NCBI GenBank assembly: GCA_028280635.1
Contig: JANQLM010000022.1
Location: 1 to 44,663 of the forward strand
Reading direction: 5' to 3'
Source of the DNA: Halieaceae bacterium
Lineage (GTDB): Bacteria > Pseudomonadota > Gammaproteobacteria > Pseudomonadales > Halieaceae
Length of the DNA stretch: 44,663 nt
Below are positions 32,489-44,663 of this stretch, piece by piece (positions within the stretch are counted from its first letter, which is position 1; each line of letters opens with the position of its first letter). Under the pieces are notes generated by a model. The model saw only the letters and a program-made list of their open reading frames with translations. It was not told the DNA's origin and ran no database searches. The translations under genes were made by a program, and so were the position numbers.

Positions 32489-33675
32489 GTGTGGCCAGCG
32501 CGACCGCCGTGCGCCTGCCGGCCGAGTCCAGCGCCTACGGACTGGATCTGCAACTGCTGTTGCCGACTATCGCGCTGTTGCTGATCGGCTACGTGGCGAT
32601 CACCTCGGCCTCCGTAGAGTACGCGGCGGCCTACTACGGCGACCCGATGCACCATGCCCACCGCCATCTTATCTATCTCGGCCTGTCCGCGGTCGCCGCG
32701 GCCATCGTGCTGGTTATACCGGTTCGCTTCTGGGCCATGACCGGCTGGGCCTGGCTGTTCCTGGGCCTGGCGCTGCTGGCCCTGGTACTGATTCCGGGCA
32801 TTGGTGTGAAAGTGAATGGCAGCCGTCGCTGGCTCGATTTTGGCCCCCTGACCCTGCAGGCATCGGAGTTCGCCAAGCTGTTCCTGGTGATCTACCTGGC
32901 GGGTTACCTGCAGCGCCGTGAGGAGCAGGTGCGCAGCCAGTGGCAGGGTTTCATCAAGCCCATGGCGGTGGTGTTTGCCGTGACCCTGCTGTTGATGGCG
33001 GAACCGGACTTCGGCGCCACCGTGGTCACCGTCGGCGCCGCCTTCGGCATGCTGTTCCTGGCGGGCGTGAAGCTCGCGCATTTCCTGCTGGTGGTATTGG
33101 GCAGCGTGCTGGCCCTGAGCCTGCTGGTGATCAGCGAACCCTATCGCCTCAAGCGTCTGACCGCCTATACCGATCCCTGGGCAGACCAGTTCAACTCCGG
33201 TTATCAGCTCACCCAGTCCCTGATCGCCTTCGGGCGCGGTGAGTGGTTTGGCGTCGGTCTCGGCAACAGTGTGCAGAAGCTCTTCTACCTGCCGGAAGCG
33301 CATACCGATTTTGTGTTCTCCATCTGGGCCGAGGAAACCGGCCTGATGGGTGCGCTGCTGGTGATCGGCCTGTTCCTCGGGCTGGTGTTCAGGATGTTCC
33401 AGGTCGCGCGCCAACGGGTGGAGGCGGGTGACTGCTTCGGGGCCCAGCTCTGCTACGGGGTAGCGTTGATCATCGCCAGCCAGGCTTTCATCAATATTGG
33501 CGTCAGCACTGGCCTCTTACCCACCAAGGGCCTGACTCTGCCGTTGGTGAGCTACGGCGGCAGCAGCCTGATTGCGGTGTGCGCCATGATTGCCCTGGTG
33601 TTGCGGGTGGAGCGCGAAGCCGCCCAGGTGCCGGCGCAAAAAAGCGGGCGGGGAGGGCGACGCCGTGAGCGCTAG
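32485..33675 (+). CDS. ftsW: Septal peptidoglycan glycosyltransferase FtsW (SEDS)
   Basis: A 396-residue polytopic SEDS protein that polymerises lipid II at the septum together with FtsI. Ten hydrophobic segments are seen. Conserved segments are GSRRWLDFGPLTLQASEFAK near residue 112, KPMAVVFAVTLLLMAEPDFG, AYTDPWAD, the periplasmic loop GLGNSVQKLFYLPEAHTDF with AEETGLMGA near 282, and LTLPLVSYGGSSLI near 350. ATG 32485 overlaps the murD stop (ATGA). The last 11 bp overlap murG. Confidence 0.96.
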   Translation: MSVASATAVRLPAESSAYGLDLQLLLPTIALLLIGYVAITSASVEYAAAYYGDPMHHAHRHLIYLGLSAVAAAIVLVIPVRFWAMTGWAWLFLGLALLALVLIPGIGVKVNGSRRWLDFGPLTLQASEFAKLFLVIYLAGYLQRREEQVRSQWQGFIKPMAVVFAVTLLLMAEPDFGATVVTVGAAFGMLFLAGVKLAHFLLVVLGSVLALSLLVISEPYRLKRLTAYTDPWADQFNSGYQLTQSLIAFGRGEWFGVGLGNSVQKLFYLPEAHTDFVFSIWAEETGLMGALLVIGLFLGLVFRMFQVARQRVEAGDCFGAQLCYGVALIIASQAFINIGVSTGLLPTKGLTLPLVSYGGSSLIAVCAMIALVLRVEREAAQVPAQKSGRGGRRRER

Positions 33676-34747
33676 GCGTGTAGCCATTTTCGCCGGTGGC
33701 ACCGGCGGCCACGTCTACCCGGCGCTGGCGGTAGCCAGCGAACTGGCCGAGCGCGGCTACGCCATTGACTGGTTCGGCACCGAGCGCGGGCTGGAAGCCC
33801 GGGTGGTCCCCGAGGCCGGCTTCCCACTGCACCTGATACGCGTCAGCGGTATTCGCGGCAAAGGCCTGGTGGCGCGGCTGCGCGGCCTGTTCAGCATCGG
33901 CCTGGCGCTGATGCAGTCCCTGGGCCTGCTCGGTCGCCTGCGCCCGGTCTGCGCCCTGGGCATGGGTGGCTATGTCTCCGGTCCGGCGGGCCTGGCCGCC
34001 TGGCTGCTGCGGGTGCCGCTGGTGATTCACGAACAGAACTCGGTGGCGGGTACCACCAACCGCCTGCTGCGCCGCTTTGCCCGTGTGGTGTGCACCGCCT
34101 ATCCGCAGGCCTTTGGTGCCTCCGTGGCAACGCGCGAGCTCGGCAACCCGGTGCGGGCACAACTGCTGGCAGACGGCGCTGCGTCCTACGACTACGACGG
34201 CCAGCGGCCGCTGCGGCTGCTGGTGGTGGGCGGCAGCCTCGGTGCCAAAGCCATCAACGAGGTATTACCGGCAGCGCTGGCGGCCTTGCCGGCGGACTGT
34301 TCACTGGCGCTGCGTCACCAGACCGGCCCAAGTCACGCGGACAGCGTGGCGGCGCTGTATGCCGAGCGGGCCAGCGAGGTGGAGATTCTCCCCTATATCG
34401 AAGATATGGCCGGTGCCTACCGCTGGGCGGACCTGGTACTGTGCCGCGCCGGCGCGCTGACGGTGTCGGAACTGACGATTGTCGGCCGCCCGGCCATCCT
34501 GGTTCCGCTGCCCAATGCCATCGACAACCATCAAGCCCACAACGCCGCCTGGCTCGCCGCCGCCGGAGGCGCGATGACCTTGCCCCAGTCGGAGATGACC
34601 GCCGAGGCCGTCGCCGGCATGGTCGCAGAGCTGGCCGCGGAGCCCGCGCGGCTGGCAGGCATGGCACGCGCCGCCATCGATGCCGGCAGTCCAGCCGCTA
34701 CCCGCGATGTGGCCGATGTCTGTGAGGAGGTGCGCCGTGGCCGCTGA
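33665..34747 (+). CDS. murG: UDP-GlcNAc:lipid I N-acetylglucosaminyltransferase MurG
   Basis: A 360-residue GT-B enzyme that converts lipid I to lipid II on the cytoplasmic face. [19 protein letters not shown] near residue 9 and [19 protein letters not shown] near 120 are the acceptor-side loops. [18 protein letters not shown] near 185 and the donor-binding [20 protein letters not shown] near 257 follow. GTG 33665 is the only start that gives the standard N-terminus, and it sits inside the end of ftsW. Confidence 0.96.
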   Translation: MSARRVAIFAGGTGGHVYPALAVASELAERGYAIDWFGTERGLEARVVPEAGFPLHLIRVSGIRGKGLVARLRGLFSIGLALMQSLGLLGRLRPVCALGMGGYVSGPAGLAAWLLRVPLVIHEQNSVAGTTNRLLRRFARVVCTAYPQAFGASVATRELGNPVRAQLLADGAASYDYDGQRPLRLLVVGGSLGAKAINEVLPAALAALPADCSLALRHQTGPSHADSVAALYAERASEVEILPYIEDMAGAYRWADLVLCRAGALTVSELTIVGRPAILVPLPNAIDNHQAHNAAWLAAAGGAMTLPQSEMTAEAVAGMVAELAAEPARLAGMARAAIDAGSPAATRDVADVCEEVRRGR

Positions 34748-36167
34748 TACGCACTTTCAGGTGCCGGAGATGCGCCGCATCGAAGGGATTCATATGATTG
34801 GTATTGGTGGCGCCGGCATGAGCGGCATTGCCGAGGTGCTGCGCAACCTGGGTTATGCCGTGAGCGGATCGGACATCCGTGACAGCGCGGTCACCGAACG
34901 CCTGCGCGAGCTGGGTATACCGGTGGCCATCGGCCACGCTGGCGCCCAGGTGCAAGGCGCCGATGTGGTGGTCATCTCCAGCGCGGTAGCTGAAGACAAC
35001 CCGGAACTGGTCGCCGCCCGGGCCGCCCGCATCCCGGTAGTACCGCGGGCCGAGATGCTCGCCGAGCTGATGCGCTACCGGCACGGGATCGCGGTGGCGG
35101 GTACTCACGGCAAGACCACCACCACCAGCCTCATCGCTTCGATTTTTGCCGAGGCCGGCCTGGACCCCACCTTTGTGATTGGTGGCCTGGTGAACAGTGC
35201 TGGCACTCATGCCCAACTGGGCGCCAGCCGCTTCCTGATCGCAGAGGCCGACGAGAGCGACGCCTCCTTCCTGCATCTGCAGCCCATGGTGTCGGTCGTG
35301 ACCAACATCGAAGCCGATCACATGGAAACCTACGGTGGCGATTTCACGCAGTTGCGGGATACGTTTATCGGCTTCCTCCACAACCTGCCGTTTTACGGCG
35401 TTGCGGTGCTGTGCGTGGATGACCCGGTGATTGCCGGGCTGCTGGACGACGTGGGGCGTACCACCCTGACTTACGGCTTCAGTGACAGCGCCGACTACCG
35501 GGTGGTGGCCGTTGAGAAGCGCGCCCTGGCGACACGGTTCGATGTGCGGCGCCCGGACGGCAGCGTCCTGGAACTGGAGCTCAATATGCCGGGCCTGCAT
35601 AACGTGCTCAACGCCACCGCAGCGGTGGCGGTGGCCTGCGACGAAGGCCTGGAAGACACCGCCATCGTGGCGGGCCTCAAACACTTCCAGGGGGTGGGGC
35701 GGCGCTTCCAGATCCTCGGCGAGTTGGCATTGCCGACCGGCAGCGCCACCCTGGTGGACGACTACGGCCATCATCCCACCGAGCTGGCGGCCACTATCGA
35801 GGCGGCGCGCCAGGCCTGGCCCGGCCAGCGCCTGGTGATGATTTTCCAGCCACACCGCTACTCGCGCACCCGCGATCTCTACGACGACTTCGTCAAGGTG
35901 CTGTCCCGCGCCGACATGTTGCTGCTGCTGGATGTATACCCGGCCGGGGAGTCACCGGTAACCGGTGCCGATTCCCGCGCCCTGGCGGGGTCGATTCGCC
36001 AGCGTGGTCAGCTCGACCCGATTTACGTTGATGAACGGGATGCGGTGCCGGCAGTCCTGGCCGGCCTGCTGGAACCTGGGGATGTGGTGCTCACCCAGGG
36101 CGCGGGCAACGTGGTGCAGGTGGCGGAAAGCCTGCGCACACACGATTTCAGCGGAGCTGCGGCATGA
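34737..36167 (+). CDS. murC: UDP-MurNAc:L-alanine ligase MurC
   Basis: A 476-residue Mur ligase and the first of the stem-peptide enzymes. [17 protein letters not shown] near residue 19 is the nucleotide loop, [16 protein letters not shown] near 121 the ATP loop, and [17 protein letters not shown] near 168 and [15 protein letters not shown] the central domain. [15 protein letters not shown] near 340 and [12 protein letters not shown] close the C-terminal domain. GTG 34737 is preceded by GAGGAGG at six bases and overlaps murG by 11 bp. Confidence 0.96.
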   Translation: MAADTHFQVPEMRRIEGIHMIGIGGAGMSGIAEVLRNLGYAVSGSDIRDSAVTERLRELGIPVAIGHAGAQVQGADVVVISSAVAEDNPELVAARAARIPVVPRAEMLAELMRYRHGIAVAGTHGKTTTTSLIASIFAEAGLDPTFVIGGLVNSAGTHAQLGASRFLIAEADESDASFLHLQPMVSVVTNIEADHMETYGGDFTQLRDTFIGFLHNLPFYGVAVLCVDDPVIAGLLDDVGRTTLTYGFSDSADYRVVAVEKRALATRFDVRRPDGSVLELELNMPGLHNVLNATAAVAVACDEGLEDTAIVAGLKHFQGVGRRFQILGELALPTGSATLVDDYGHHPTELAATIEAARQAWPGQRLVMIFQPHRYSRTRDLYDDFVKVLSRADMLLLLDVYPAGESPVTGADSRALAGSIRQRGQLDPIYVDERDAVPAVLAGLLEPGDVVLTQGAGNVVQVAESLRTHDFSGAAA

Positions 36168-37078
36168 ACCTGGGGCGACTGGTGGATTTGCCGGTGACGG
36201 TGCTGCTTGGCGGTACGTCCCCGGAGCGGGAAGTCTCCCTGGAGAGCGGCGCCGCGGTGGCCTCGGCCCTGGAAACCCTGGGTGCCCGGGTGACACACGT
36301 CGATACTGCCGAGCCCGACTGGTGGCAGCCCCTGTTGGACAGCGAACTGGTGTTTATCGCGCTGCATGGCGCCGGCGGCGAGGATGGCACCGTGCAGGGC
36401 ATGCTCGAGACCCTCGGCCTGCCGTTCACCGGCTCCGGCGTACTGGCCTCGGCTCTGGCCATGGACAAGCCGCGCTGTAAGCAGCTCTGGCGTGGCCTGG
36501 GCCTTCCCACCCAACCCTTTGTGGGCCTTGAAGAGGGCAGTGACTGGGGGGCGGTGATGGATGAATTGGGCGCGGCGTTCGTGAAGCCCGCCAGCGGCGG
36601 TTCCAGCATCGGCACCCGCGGCGTGGAAACCGCGGCGGAACTGGAGGCGGCCTGGCGGGACTGTCATCAGTACGGCCCGCTCATCGCCGAGCGGCTGGTC
36701 CGCGGCCCCGAGTACACCGTGGCCGTGCTGGGAGAACAGGTGCTACCGGCGATCCGGGTGGAGACCGACAACGCCTTTTACGACTACGAGGCCAAGTACC
36801 TGTCAGACAGTACCCGCTACCTGTGTCCCTGCGGACTTGAGGCCGAAGAAGAGGCGGCACTGGCGGAGCTGGCGCGGGCGGCCTTTGACTCACTGGACTG
36901 CCGCGTCTGGGGGCGGGTGGATTTCATGCGCGACAGCGACGGCGTCTTCTACCTGCTGGAAGTCAACACGGTGCCGGGGATGACCAGCCACAGCCTGGTA
37001 CCGATGGCGGCTGCGGCCCGCGACCTGGACTTCAATCAACTGGTGGGCCGCATTGCCTGCCTGAGCCTGGAGGCGTAA
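36164..37078 (+). CDS. ddlB: D-alanine:D-alanine ligase
   Basis: A 304-residue ATP-grasp ligase that supplies D-Ala-D-Ala for Mur[20 protein letters not shown] near residue 10, [17 protein letters not shown] near 67, [15 protein letters not shown] near 88, [16 protein letters not shown] near 143, [12 protein letters not shown] near 245 and [17 protein letters not shown] near 265 match DdlB throughout. ATG 36164 overlaps the murC stop (ATGA), and its stop overlaps the ftsQ start (TAATG). Confidence 0.96.
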   Translation: MNLGRLVDLPVTVLLGGTSPEREVSLESGAAVASALETLGARVTHVDTAEPDWWQPLLDSELVFIALHGAGGEDGTVQGMLETLGLPFTGSGVLASALAMDKPRCKQLWRGLGLPTQPFVGLEEGSDWGAVMDELGAAFVKPASGGSSIGTRGVETAAELEAAWRDCHQYGPLIAERLVRGPEYTVAVLGEQVLPAIRVETDNAFYDYEAKYLSDSTRYLCPCGLEAEEEAALAELARAAFDSLDCRVWGRVDFMRDSDGVFYLLEVNTVPGMTSHSLVPMAAAARDLDFNQLVGRIACLSLEA

Positions 37079-37833
37079 TGGCGACCGGCGCGACTCGCAA
37101 GTCACAGCCACAGCGGCGCCCACGGCGCAGCGCAACGCTGCTGCGTCGGCTACTGTCCGCGAGCCTGGGACTGGCCTTATTGGGGCTGGCGGGCCTCGCC
37201 GCCTGGCAGCTCGTGCGGCTGCCGGTGAATCGGGTGGTGGTGACCGGGGACATCCAAGAGGTGTCCCGGGATGAGTTGATGGCGGTGATCAGCGACTCCA
37301 TCAGCGGCGGTTTCCTGTGGGTGGATCTGCAGGTGATTCGTGAGCCGCTGGAAGCCCTGCCCTGGGTACACCGGGCAGTGGTGAAGCGCCAGTGGCCGGA
37401 TGCCATCGAAGTGCGCGTTGTCGAGCAGCGCCCCATCGCGCGCTGGGGGGACGATGCCTATCTCAACCACGCCGGCGAGGTGTTCGAGCCGGAACTGGCG
37501 ATTGATGCGACCGGATTGCCCGGGCTCTGGGGCCCGCCGGGTAGCCAGGGTGAGGTGATCAACCACTTCCAGCGGGTCCAGGAGCGGCTGCAGCCGCTGG
37601 GCCTGAAGGTGGCCGGTATGCGCATGACCGCCCGGGGCGGGCTGACGGCGGAGCTGCTCGGGGGCGGAGAGCTGGTGTTCGACCGGGATGAACTGGCCGC
37701 CCAGCTGGCGCGGCTGGAGGCTGTTTTCCAGGCCCGGCTGGCACATCGCCGGGACGAGTTGGCGCGGGTTGACCTGCGTTACAGCCAGGGCGCGGCAGTG
37801 GCCTGGCGCACAGATAATACAAAAGAGACCTAG
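37078..37833 (+). CDS. ftsQ: Cell division protein FtsQ
   Basis: A 251-residue bitopic protein. It has a basic cytoplasmic tail (residues 1-25) and one membrane helix (SLGLALLGLAGLAAWQLV). The periplasmic POTRA domain starts at VNRVVVTGDIQEVSRDEL and contains WVDLQVIREPLEALPWV and the VVEQRPIARWG strand. The beta-domain has GLPGLWGPPGSQGEVI and LVFDRDELAAQLARL. FtsQ docks FtsL-FtsB and is needed to recruit late division proteins. Confidence 0.93.
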   Translation: MATGATRKSQPQRRPRRSATLLRRLLSASLGLALLGLAGLAAWQLVRLPVNRVVVTGDIQEVSRDELMAVISDSISGGFLWVDLQVIREPLEALPWVHRAVVKRQWPDAIEVRVVEQRPIARWGDDAYLNHAGEVFEPELAIDATGLPGLWGPPGSQGEVINHFQRVQERLQPLGLKVAGMRMTARGGLTAELLGGGELVFDRDELAAQLARLEAVFQARLAHRRDELARVDLRYSQGAAVAWRTDNTKET

Positions 37834-37852
37834 GACCGAGGGAGACGGGCTC

Positions 37853-39091
37853 ATGGGGAGCGCACAGGACCGGAAGATGATCGTGGGGCTGGATATCGGT
37901 ACCTCCAAGGTGGTGGCGATTGTCGGCGAGATTGCCGGCGACGGCACGATCGAGGTGGTGGGCATCGGCTCGCACCCCAGCAAGGGACTTAAGAAAGGTG
38001 TGGTGGTCAATATCGAGTCCACGGTGCAATCCATCCAGCGCGCGGTGGAAGAGGCCGAGCTGATGGCGGGCTGCCAGATTCATTCCGTGTATGTGGGGAT
38101 TGCCGGCAGCCATATTCGCAGCCTCAACAGTCACGGCATCGTGGCTATCCGCGATCGCGAGGTTTACGCCCTGGACGTGGAGCGCGTGATCGACGCCGCC
38201 CAGGCAGTGGCCATCCCCGCTGACCAGCGGGTGCTGCACATCCTGCCCCAGGAATATGTGATTGATAACCAGGAGGGCATCAAGGAGCCGCTGGGCATGT
38301 CAGGTGTGCGCCTGGAAGCCAAAGTGCACCTGGTGACCTGCGCCACCAACGCCTCACAGAACATCGAGAAGTGCATCCGTCGCTGCGGCCTGGATGTCGA
38401 AGACATCATCCTCGAGCAGCTGGCCTCCAGCTATGCGGTGCTGACTGAGGACGAGAAGGAACTGGGCGTGTGCCTGGTGGATATCGGCGGTGGTACCACG
38501 GATATCGCCATCTTTACCGAGGGCTCTATCCGCCATACCGGTGTCATCCCGATTGCCGGCGACCAGGTCACCAACGATATCGCCATGGCACTGCGCACGC
38601 CGACCCAGCATGCCGAGGAAATCAAGATCAAATACGCCTGTGCCCTGACCCAGCTGGCCGGCGCCGATGAAACCATCAAGGTGCCCAGTGTCGGTGATCG
38701 CGCGCCGCGGGACCTGTCTCGCCAGGCCCTGGCCGAGGTGGTGGAGCCGCGCTACGACGAGCTGTTCACGCTGGTGCAGGCAGAGCTGCGGCGCTCCGGC
38801 TTCGAAGACCTGGTGCCGGCGGGCATTGTGCTCACCGGTGGCACCTCGAAGATGGAAGGGGTGGTGGAGCTGGCCGAGGAGATTTTCCATATGCCGGTGC
38901 GGGTGGGGTTCCCGCAGACGGTGACCGGGCTGACGGATATCGTCCGCAACCCGATCTATTCCACGGGCGTCGGCCTGCTGCAGTACGGGGCGGCACGCCA
39001 GGATGACACGGTGCCGCGACCGGCGGCTCGCGGGCCAGCACCGGCCAGCCCGCTGGAGCGCCTGAAGAGTTGGTTCAAGAACAACTTTTAG
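37853..39091 (+). CDS. ftsA: Cell division protein FtsA
   Basis: A 412-residue actin-like ATPase that tethers FtsZ to the membrane. IVGLDIGTSKVVAIVGE near residue 10 is the phosphate-1 loop, GVCLVDIGGGTTDIAIF near 205 the phosphate-2 loop, and VLTGGTSKMEGVVELAEE near 325 the adenosine loop. The 1C insertion domain lies around residues 84-165. The C-terminus ends in PLERLKSWFKNNF, the amphipathic membrane-targeting helix. ATG 37853 follows GAGGGAGA; the open frame extends upstream into ftsQ without FtsA homology. Confidence 0.96.
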   Translation: MGSAQDRKMIVGLDIGTSKVVAIVGEIAGDGTIEVVGIGSHPSKGLKKGVVVNIESTVQSIQRAVEEAELMAGCQIHSVYVGIAGSHIRSLNSHGIVAIRDREVYALDVERVIDAAQAVAIPADQRVLHILPQEYVIDNQEGIKEPLGMSGVRLEAKVHLVTCATNASQNIEKCIRRCGLDVEDIILEQLASSYAVLTEDEKELGVCLVDIGGGTTDIAIFTEGSIRHTGVIPIAGDQVTNDIAMALRTPTQHAEEIKIKYACALTQLAGADETIKVPSVGDRAPRDLSRQALAEVVEPRYDELFTLVQAELRRSGFEDLVPAGIVLTGGTSKMEGVVELAEEIFHMPVRVGFPQTVTGLTDIVRNPIYSTGVGLLQYGAARQDDTVPRPAARGPAPASPLERLKSWFKNNF

Positions 39092-39131
39092 TCCGCTGTG
39101 ACGACCATTCACAGAGGACTTGTTGTAAACC

Positions 39132-39149
39132 GGCGGTGCCCGCACCGCC
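39132..39149 (+). promoter_or_regulatory. Leader hairpin just upstream of ftsZ
   Basis: GGCGGTG (39132-39138) pairs perfectly with CACCGCC (39143-39149) around a 4-base loop. It sits 27 bases before the ftsZ ATG and 11 bases before the AGGGGAG ribosome site. It lies in the only sizeable gap (85 bp) among the Mur/Fts genes, so it could mark processing or control of ftsZ expression. Confidence 0.4.
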
Positions 39150-39176
39150 AGACTTTGAAAAGGGGAGAAACTGGAA

Positions 39177-40334
39177 ATGTTTGAACTGATAGACAACGTA
39201 CCAGAGAGTGCCGTCATCAAGGTGATCGGCGTGGGAGGCGGCGGTGGCAACGCCGTCAAGCACATGATCGACAACCAGGTTGATGGCGTCGATTTTATCT
39301 GTGCCAATACTGACGCCCAGGCGCTGAACGATGTGGCTGCCCGCACCGTGCTGCAACTGGGTGGGGATATCACCAAGGGCCTCGGTGCCGGCGCCAATCC
39401 GGATATCGGCCGAGCTGCCGCCATGGAGGACCGCGACCGCATCGCCGATTCGCTGCGCGGTGCTGACATGGTGTTTATTACCGCCGGTATGGGCGGTGGC
39501 ACCGGCACCGGTGCGGCGCCGGTGGTGGCCGAAGTGGCCCGTGAGATGGGTATCCTCACCGTCGCCGTAGTGACCCGGCCCTTCATCTTCGAGGGCAAGA
39601 AGCGCACGGCCATTGCCGACGAGGGCATGAAGGAGTTGCATCAGCACGTGGATTCGCTGATCACGATTCCCAACGAGAAGCTGCTGGAAGTGCTCGGCAA
39701 GAGCACCTCGCTGCTGGAGGCCTTCAAGGAGGCCAACGACGTGCTGCTGGGTGCGGTGCAGGGTATCGCCGACCTGATCATCCGTCCCGGCATGATCAAC
39801 GTCGACTTTGCCGATGTACGCACGGTGATGTCGGAAATGGGCATGGCCATGATGGGTACCGGTGGCGCCCGCGGTGAGAACCGCGCCCGCGAGGCCGCTG
39901 AGGCCGCGATTCGCAGCCCGCTCCTGGAGGACATCAACCTGGAGGGTGCCCGCGGCATCCTGGTGAACATCACCGCGGGTCTCGACCTGTCCCTGGGTGA
40001 ATTCTCCGAGGTAGGTGACGCGGTGGAAGAGTTTGCCTCCGACAACGCCACCGTCGTGGTGGGCACGGTGATCGACCCGGATATGGCTGACGACCTCAAG
40101 GTGACGGTGGTGGCCACCGGCCTCGGTTCTGAAGCGGTGCGGTCAGCGCCCCTGCAGGTGGTGGAGACTGCGCCGAAGCCGGTGGACCCGGCGGAAGCAC
40201 CCGTGCGCCGACGCGCGGCCACCGAGGACAAGTCAGCCTCGGCCGAGGCCTCCAAGGAAGCGGGACTGGCGGCTGCCGTGGGCCAGGAAGACTACTTCGA
40301 CATTCCGGCTTTCCTGCGCCGCCAGGCTGACTGA
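39177..40334 (+). CDS. ftsZ: Cell division GTPase FtsZ
   Basis: A 385-residue tubulin homologue that forms the Z ring. [17 protein letters not shown] near residue 16 and the tubulin signature [18 protein letters not shown] near 105 bind [18 protein letters not shown] near 205 is the T7 synergy loop. A variable linker (residues 320-365) is followed by [15 protein letters not shown], the conserved tail that binds FtsA and ZipA. The length and all segments are standard. No lpxC follows it. Confidence 0.97.
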   Translation: MFELIDNVPESAVIKVIGVGGGGGNAVKHMIDNQVDGVDFICANTDAQALNDVAARTVLQLGGDITKGLGAGANPDIGRAAAMEDRDRIADSLRGADMVFITAGMGGGTGTGAAPVVAEVAREMGILTVAVVTRPFIFEGKKRTAIADEGMKELHQHVDSLITIPNEKLLEVLGKSTSLLEAFKEANDVLLGAVQGIADLIIRPGMINVDFADVRTVMSEMGMAMMGTGGARGENRAREAAEAAIRSPLLEDINLEGARGILVNITAGLDLSLGEFSEVGDAVEEFASDNATVVVGTVIDPDMADDLKVTVVATGLGSEAVRSAPLQVVETAPKPVDPAEAPVRRRAATEDKSASAEASKEAGLAAAVGQEDYFDIPAFLRRQAD

Positions 40335-40698
40335 GACGGGTCGACTCAGGCAGGTCGAGGGAGGCGCTGCACGGTCTGTTGTGGACCAGGCCAGCGCAAC
40401 CCCGCGGCGGCGGGTCGGCCCCGGCTGACCCCTTGCCCTGGTAGGCTCCGCTGCCGCGCGGCCGGGTTGCTGCTGCAATCCGGCCGTCACATATCCCGCT
40501 GCCTGAGATGTCAAGACCGGCACGGATTGCGACCGAAAAACGCTAGTAAGCGCTCCAGTAGTGTGAATAAGGTCCCAAAACGCCTAAATTTCGAGGGTTT
40601 TCAGTAGCTTTCGGAGGTCACAGCGGGGTATTTAAGTCGTAGTATTTCACAAACACTTATGCCAATATTCACGACTTCTGGGGAGCTAGACCAATAAA
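40335..40698. other. Non-coding gap where lpxC is normally found
   Basis: No supported gene. At 40459-40486 there is an 11-pair hairpin (CGGCCGGGTTG with CAATCCGGCCG, one G-T, 6-base loop). It lacks a T tract but could end or stabilise the ftsZ transcript. From about 40540 onward the sequence becomes AT-rich and should hold the promoter for the M23 peptidase and secA; no hexamer pair is good enough to name. Confidence 0.55.
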
Positions 40699-41625
40699 AT
40701 GAAGATCATTGTCGTCGACAAGAGGCTGGGCGCCTCCCGAGCGATAACGCTTGGGAAGTGGTCTCGCGCAGTGTTGTCACTGTGTGCGATCGGCCTGCCG
40801 CTGGGCATGGTGGGCCTCGGCTACCAGCTTGCCCAGGCCGTCGGCGTACCGGAATCCCTCGCACCCCTGCAGGACGAAGTCGAGGCCCAGAACGAGGCCA
40901 TCGCCGATTTGCGCGCCGACGCCGAGCGCCGCCTGCAGTCTATCTCCCTGACCGTCGCCGAAATGGAAGCGCGCCTTGTGCGCCTGGACGCGATGGGTAC
41001 CCGCCTGACCGGCCTGGCGGGCCTCGATGACGGTGAATTCGATTTCAGTCAGACCCCGGCCCTGGGTGGTCCCCTGAGCACCGGAGAAGACGCGGAAGGC
41101 TTTACGGCGATGCCTTCAACCCTAGCCTCGGAAATGGGTGACCTCGAGGCGCGCATCGCCGACCGCGAACAGCAGCTCGATTTCCTGCAGGCGGTGCTGT
41201 CCAACCGCCAGCTACAGAAAGATGTGTTCCTTTCTGGCCGCCCTATCAAGAAGGGCTGGCTGTCATCACCCTACGGTCAGCGCAAAGACCCCTTCAACGG
41301 GCAGTCCATGTGGCACCAGGGCGTCGATTTTGCCGGCAAGCTCGGGTCTGACATCGTGGCGGTGGCCGGTGGCGTGGTCACCTGGTCCGGTGAGCGTTAC
41401 GGCTACGGCGAGATGGTGGAAATCAACCACGGCGGGGGCTATTCCACCCGCTACGCCCACAACAAGGAAAACCTGGTCAAGGTAGGCGATATTGTCAGCA
41501 AGGGCCAGGTCATCGCGTATATGGGTTCCAGCGGCCGTTCCACCGGCCCCCATGTGCACTACGAGGTCTACAAGAACGGTCGCCCTGTCGACCCCGCAAC
41601 ATACGTGCGCCGCACCCGGCGCTGA
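40699..41625 (+). CDS. M23 family peptidoglycan endopeptidase, membrane anchored
   Basis: A 308-residue LytM/NlpD-type protein. One N-terminal membrane helix (residues 22-45) is followed by a coiled coil (residues 55-95 and 145-170). The M23 domain starts at GWLSSPYGQRKDPFNGQ near residue 187. Zinc ligands are read from WHQGVDFAG near 206 (H and D) and GPHVHYEVYKNGRPVDP near 288 (the HxH histidine). A full, probably active site suggests cleavage of peptide cross-links. A gene of this kind lies between lpxC and secA in Pseudomonas. Its ribosome site GGAG is 13 bases from the ATG, longer than usual. Confidence 0.9.
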   Translation: MKIIVVDKRLGASRAITLGKWSRAVLSLCAIGLPLGMVGLGYQLAQAVGVPESLAPLQDEVEAQNEAIADLRADAERRLQSISLTVAEMEARLVRLDAMGTRLTGLAGLDDGEFDFSQTPALGGPLSTGEDAEGFTAMPSTLASEMGDLEARIADREQQLDFLQAVLSNRQLQKDVFLSGRPIKKGWLSSPYGQRKDPFNGQSMWHQGVDFAGKLGSDIVAVAGGVVTWSGERYGYGEMVEINHGGGYSTRYAHNKENLVKVGDIVSKGQVIAYMGSSGRSTGPHVHYEVYKNGRPVDPATYVRRTRR

Positions 41626-41715
41626 CCCCGAAATCACGCTAAAATCCCGGCCGGGCGGATGGACATTCGCCTCGGCGTCCCCATATACACCCCCAAATCG
41701 CACTAGACGGGTCCC

Positions 41716-44425
<2,710 letters not shown>

Positions 44426-44439
<14 letters not shown>

Positions 44440-44663
44440 TCCCCAAGGTGGCGTGCTGCCGGTAGCGGGAGTTCGCCTGGCGGCGGTGAGTGCCGGCATC
44501 AAGACCCCGGGTCACCTCGACCTGGTGGTCATGGAGATCGCCAGGGGCGCGCAGGTCGCCGGCAGCTTCACCCGCAACGCCTTCTGTGCCGCCCCGGTGC
44601 AGGTTGCGCGCTCGCATCTCGCCGCCACGGCGCCGCGCTACTTCCTGGTCAACACCGGAAATG
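44426..44663 (+). CDS. argJ: Glutamate N-acetyltransferase ArgJ, 5' part only
   Basis: The first 79 codons are present, and the rest lies beyond the window edge. The GTG at 44426 gives [17 protein letters not shown], then [37 protein letters not shown] near residue 45 and YFLVNTGN, all standard for the ArgJ N-terminus. ArgJ recycles the acetyl group between ornithine and glutamate in arginine synthesis. The start lies inside the last codons of secA, a 14-bp overlap; the secA-argJ adjacency is common in gammaproteobacteria. Confidence 0.9.

Overview
This 44.7 kb window is GC-rich chromosomal DNA from a gammaproteobacterium. The evidence is the lpoA-yraN-diaA-dolP operon, rplM-rpsI-petA-petBC-sspA-sspB, rsmI-rnpB, and an almost complete division and cell wall (dcw) cluster running from mraZ to ftsZ, followed by an M23 peptidase, secA and argJ. 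The whole set resembles marine OMG-type gammaproteobacteria such as Halieaceae or Cellvibrionales; that placement is inferred from gene content and protein style, not from any search. MurE carries the DNPR motif, which indicates meso-diaminopimelate peptidoglycan and so a Gram-negative envelope.

Left region (1-12.9 kb): an accessory cell-surface locus. A minus-strand group reads paralog A of an unnamed DPD-motif family, a SolA-like FAD oxidase and a MOSC protein (cut by the window edge). An ELM1-like (DUF1022) gene diverges from it and collides tail to tail with paralog B. A tightly overlapped minus-strand operon encodes an O-antigen ligase/polymerase-like membrane protein, an exported protein, a diacylglycerol-kinase-family lipid kinase, a Tam41-like nucleotidyltransferase and a GT2 glycosyltransferase. 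A plus-strand group diverges from it: sulfotransferase, paralog C, a 2OG-Fe(II) oxygenase and an Sfp-type phosphopantetheinyl transferase. Together these look like a pathway for a decorated, possibly sulfated, surface glycan or glycolipid. This is the best candidate here for an undescribed system.

Middle region (13-23.4 kb): housekeeping genes. rplM-rpsI has a good sigma70 promoter and a UUCG-loop terminator. The bc1 complex follows, with cytochrome b and cytochrome c1 fused in one 675-codon frame (FbcH-like). Next come sspA-sspB, the convergent lpoA-yraN-diaA-dolP operon, rsmI, the RNase P RNA, two REP-like GTAG-hairpin elements and a small conserved gene.

Right region (23.4-44.7 kb): mraZ-rsmH-ftsL-ftsI-murE-murF-mraY-murD-ftsW-murG-murC-ddlB-ftsQ-ftsA-ftsZ, mostly with 1-11 bp overlaps, driven from a clear promoter with 10-bp-spaced MraZ boxes. 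lpxC, which normally follows ftsZ in gammaproteobacteria, is missing and replaced by a 364 bp non-coding gap. An M23 peptidase, secA and the start of argJ close the window. No tRNA, rRNA, insertion sequence, prophage or CRISPR array was seen.
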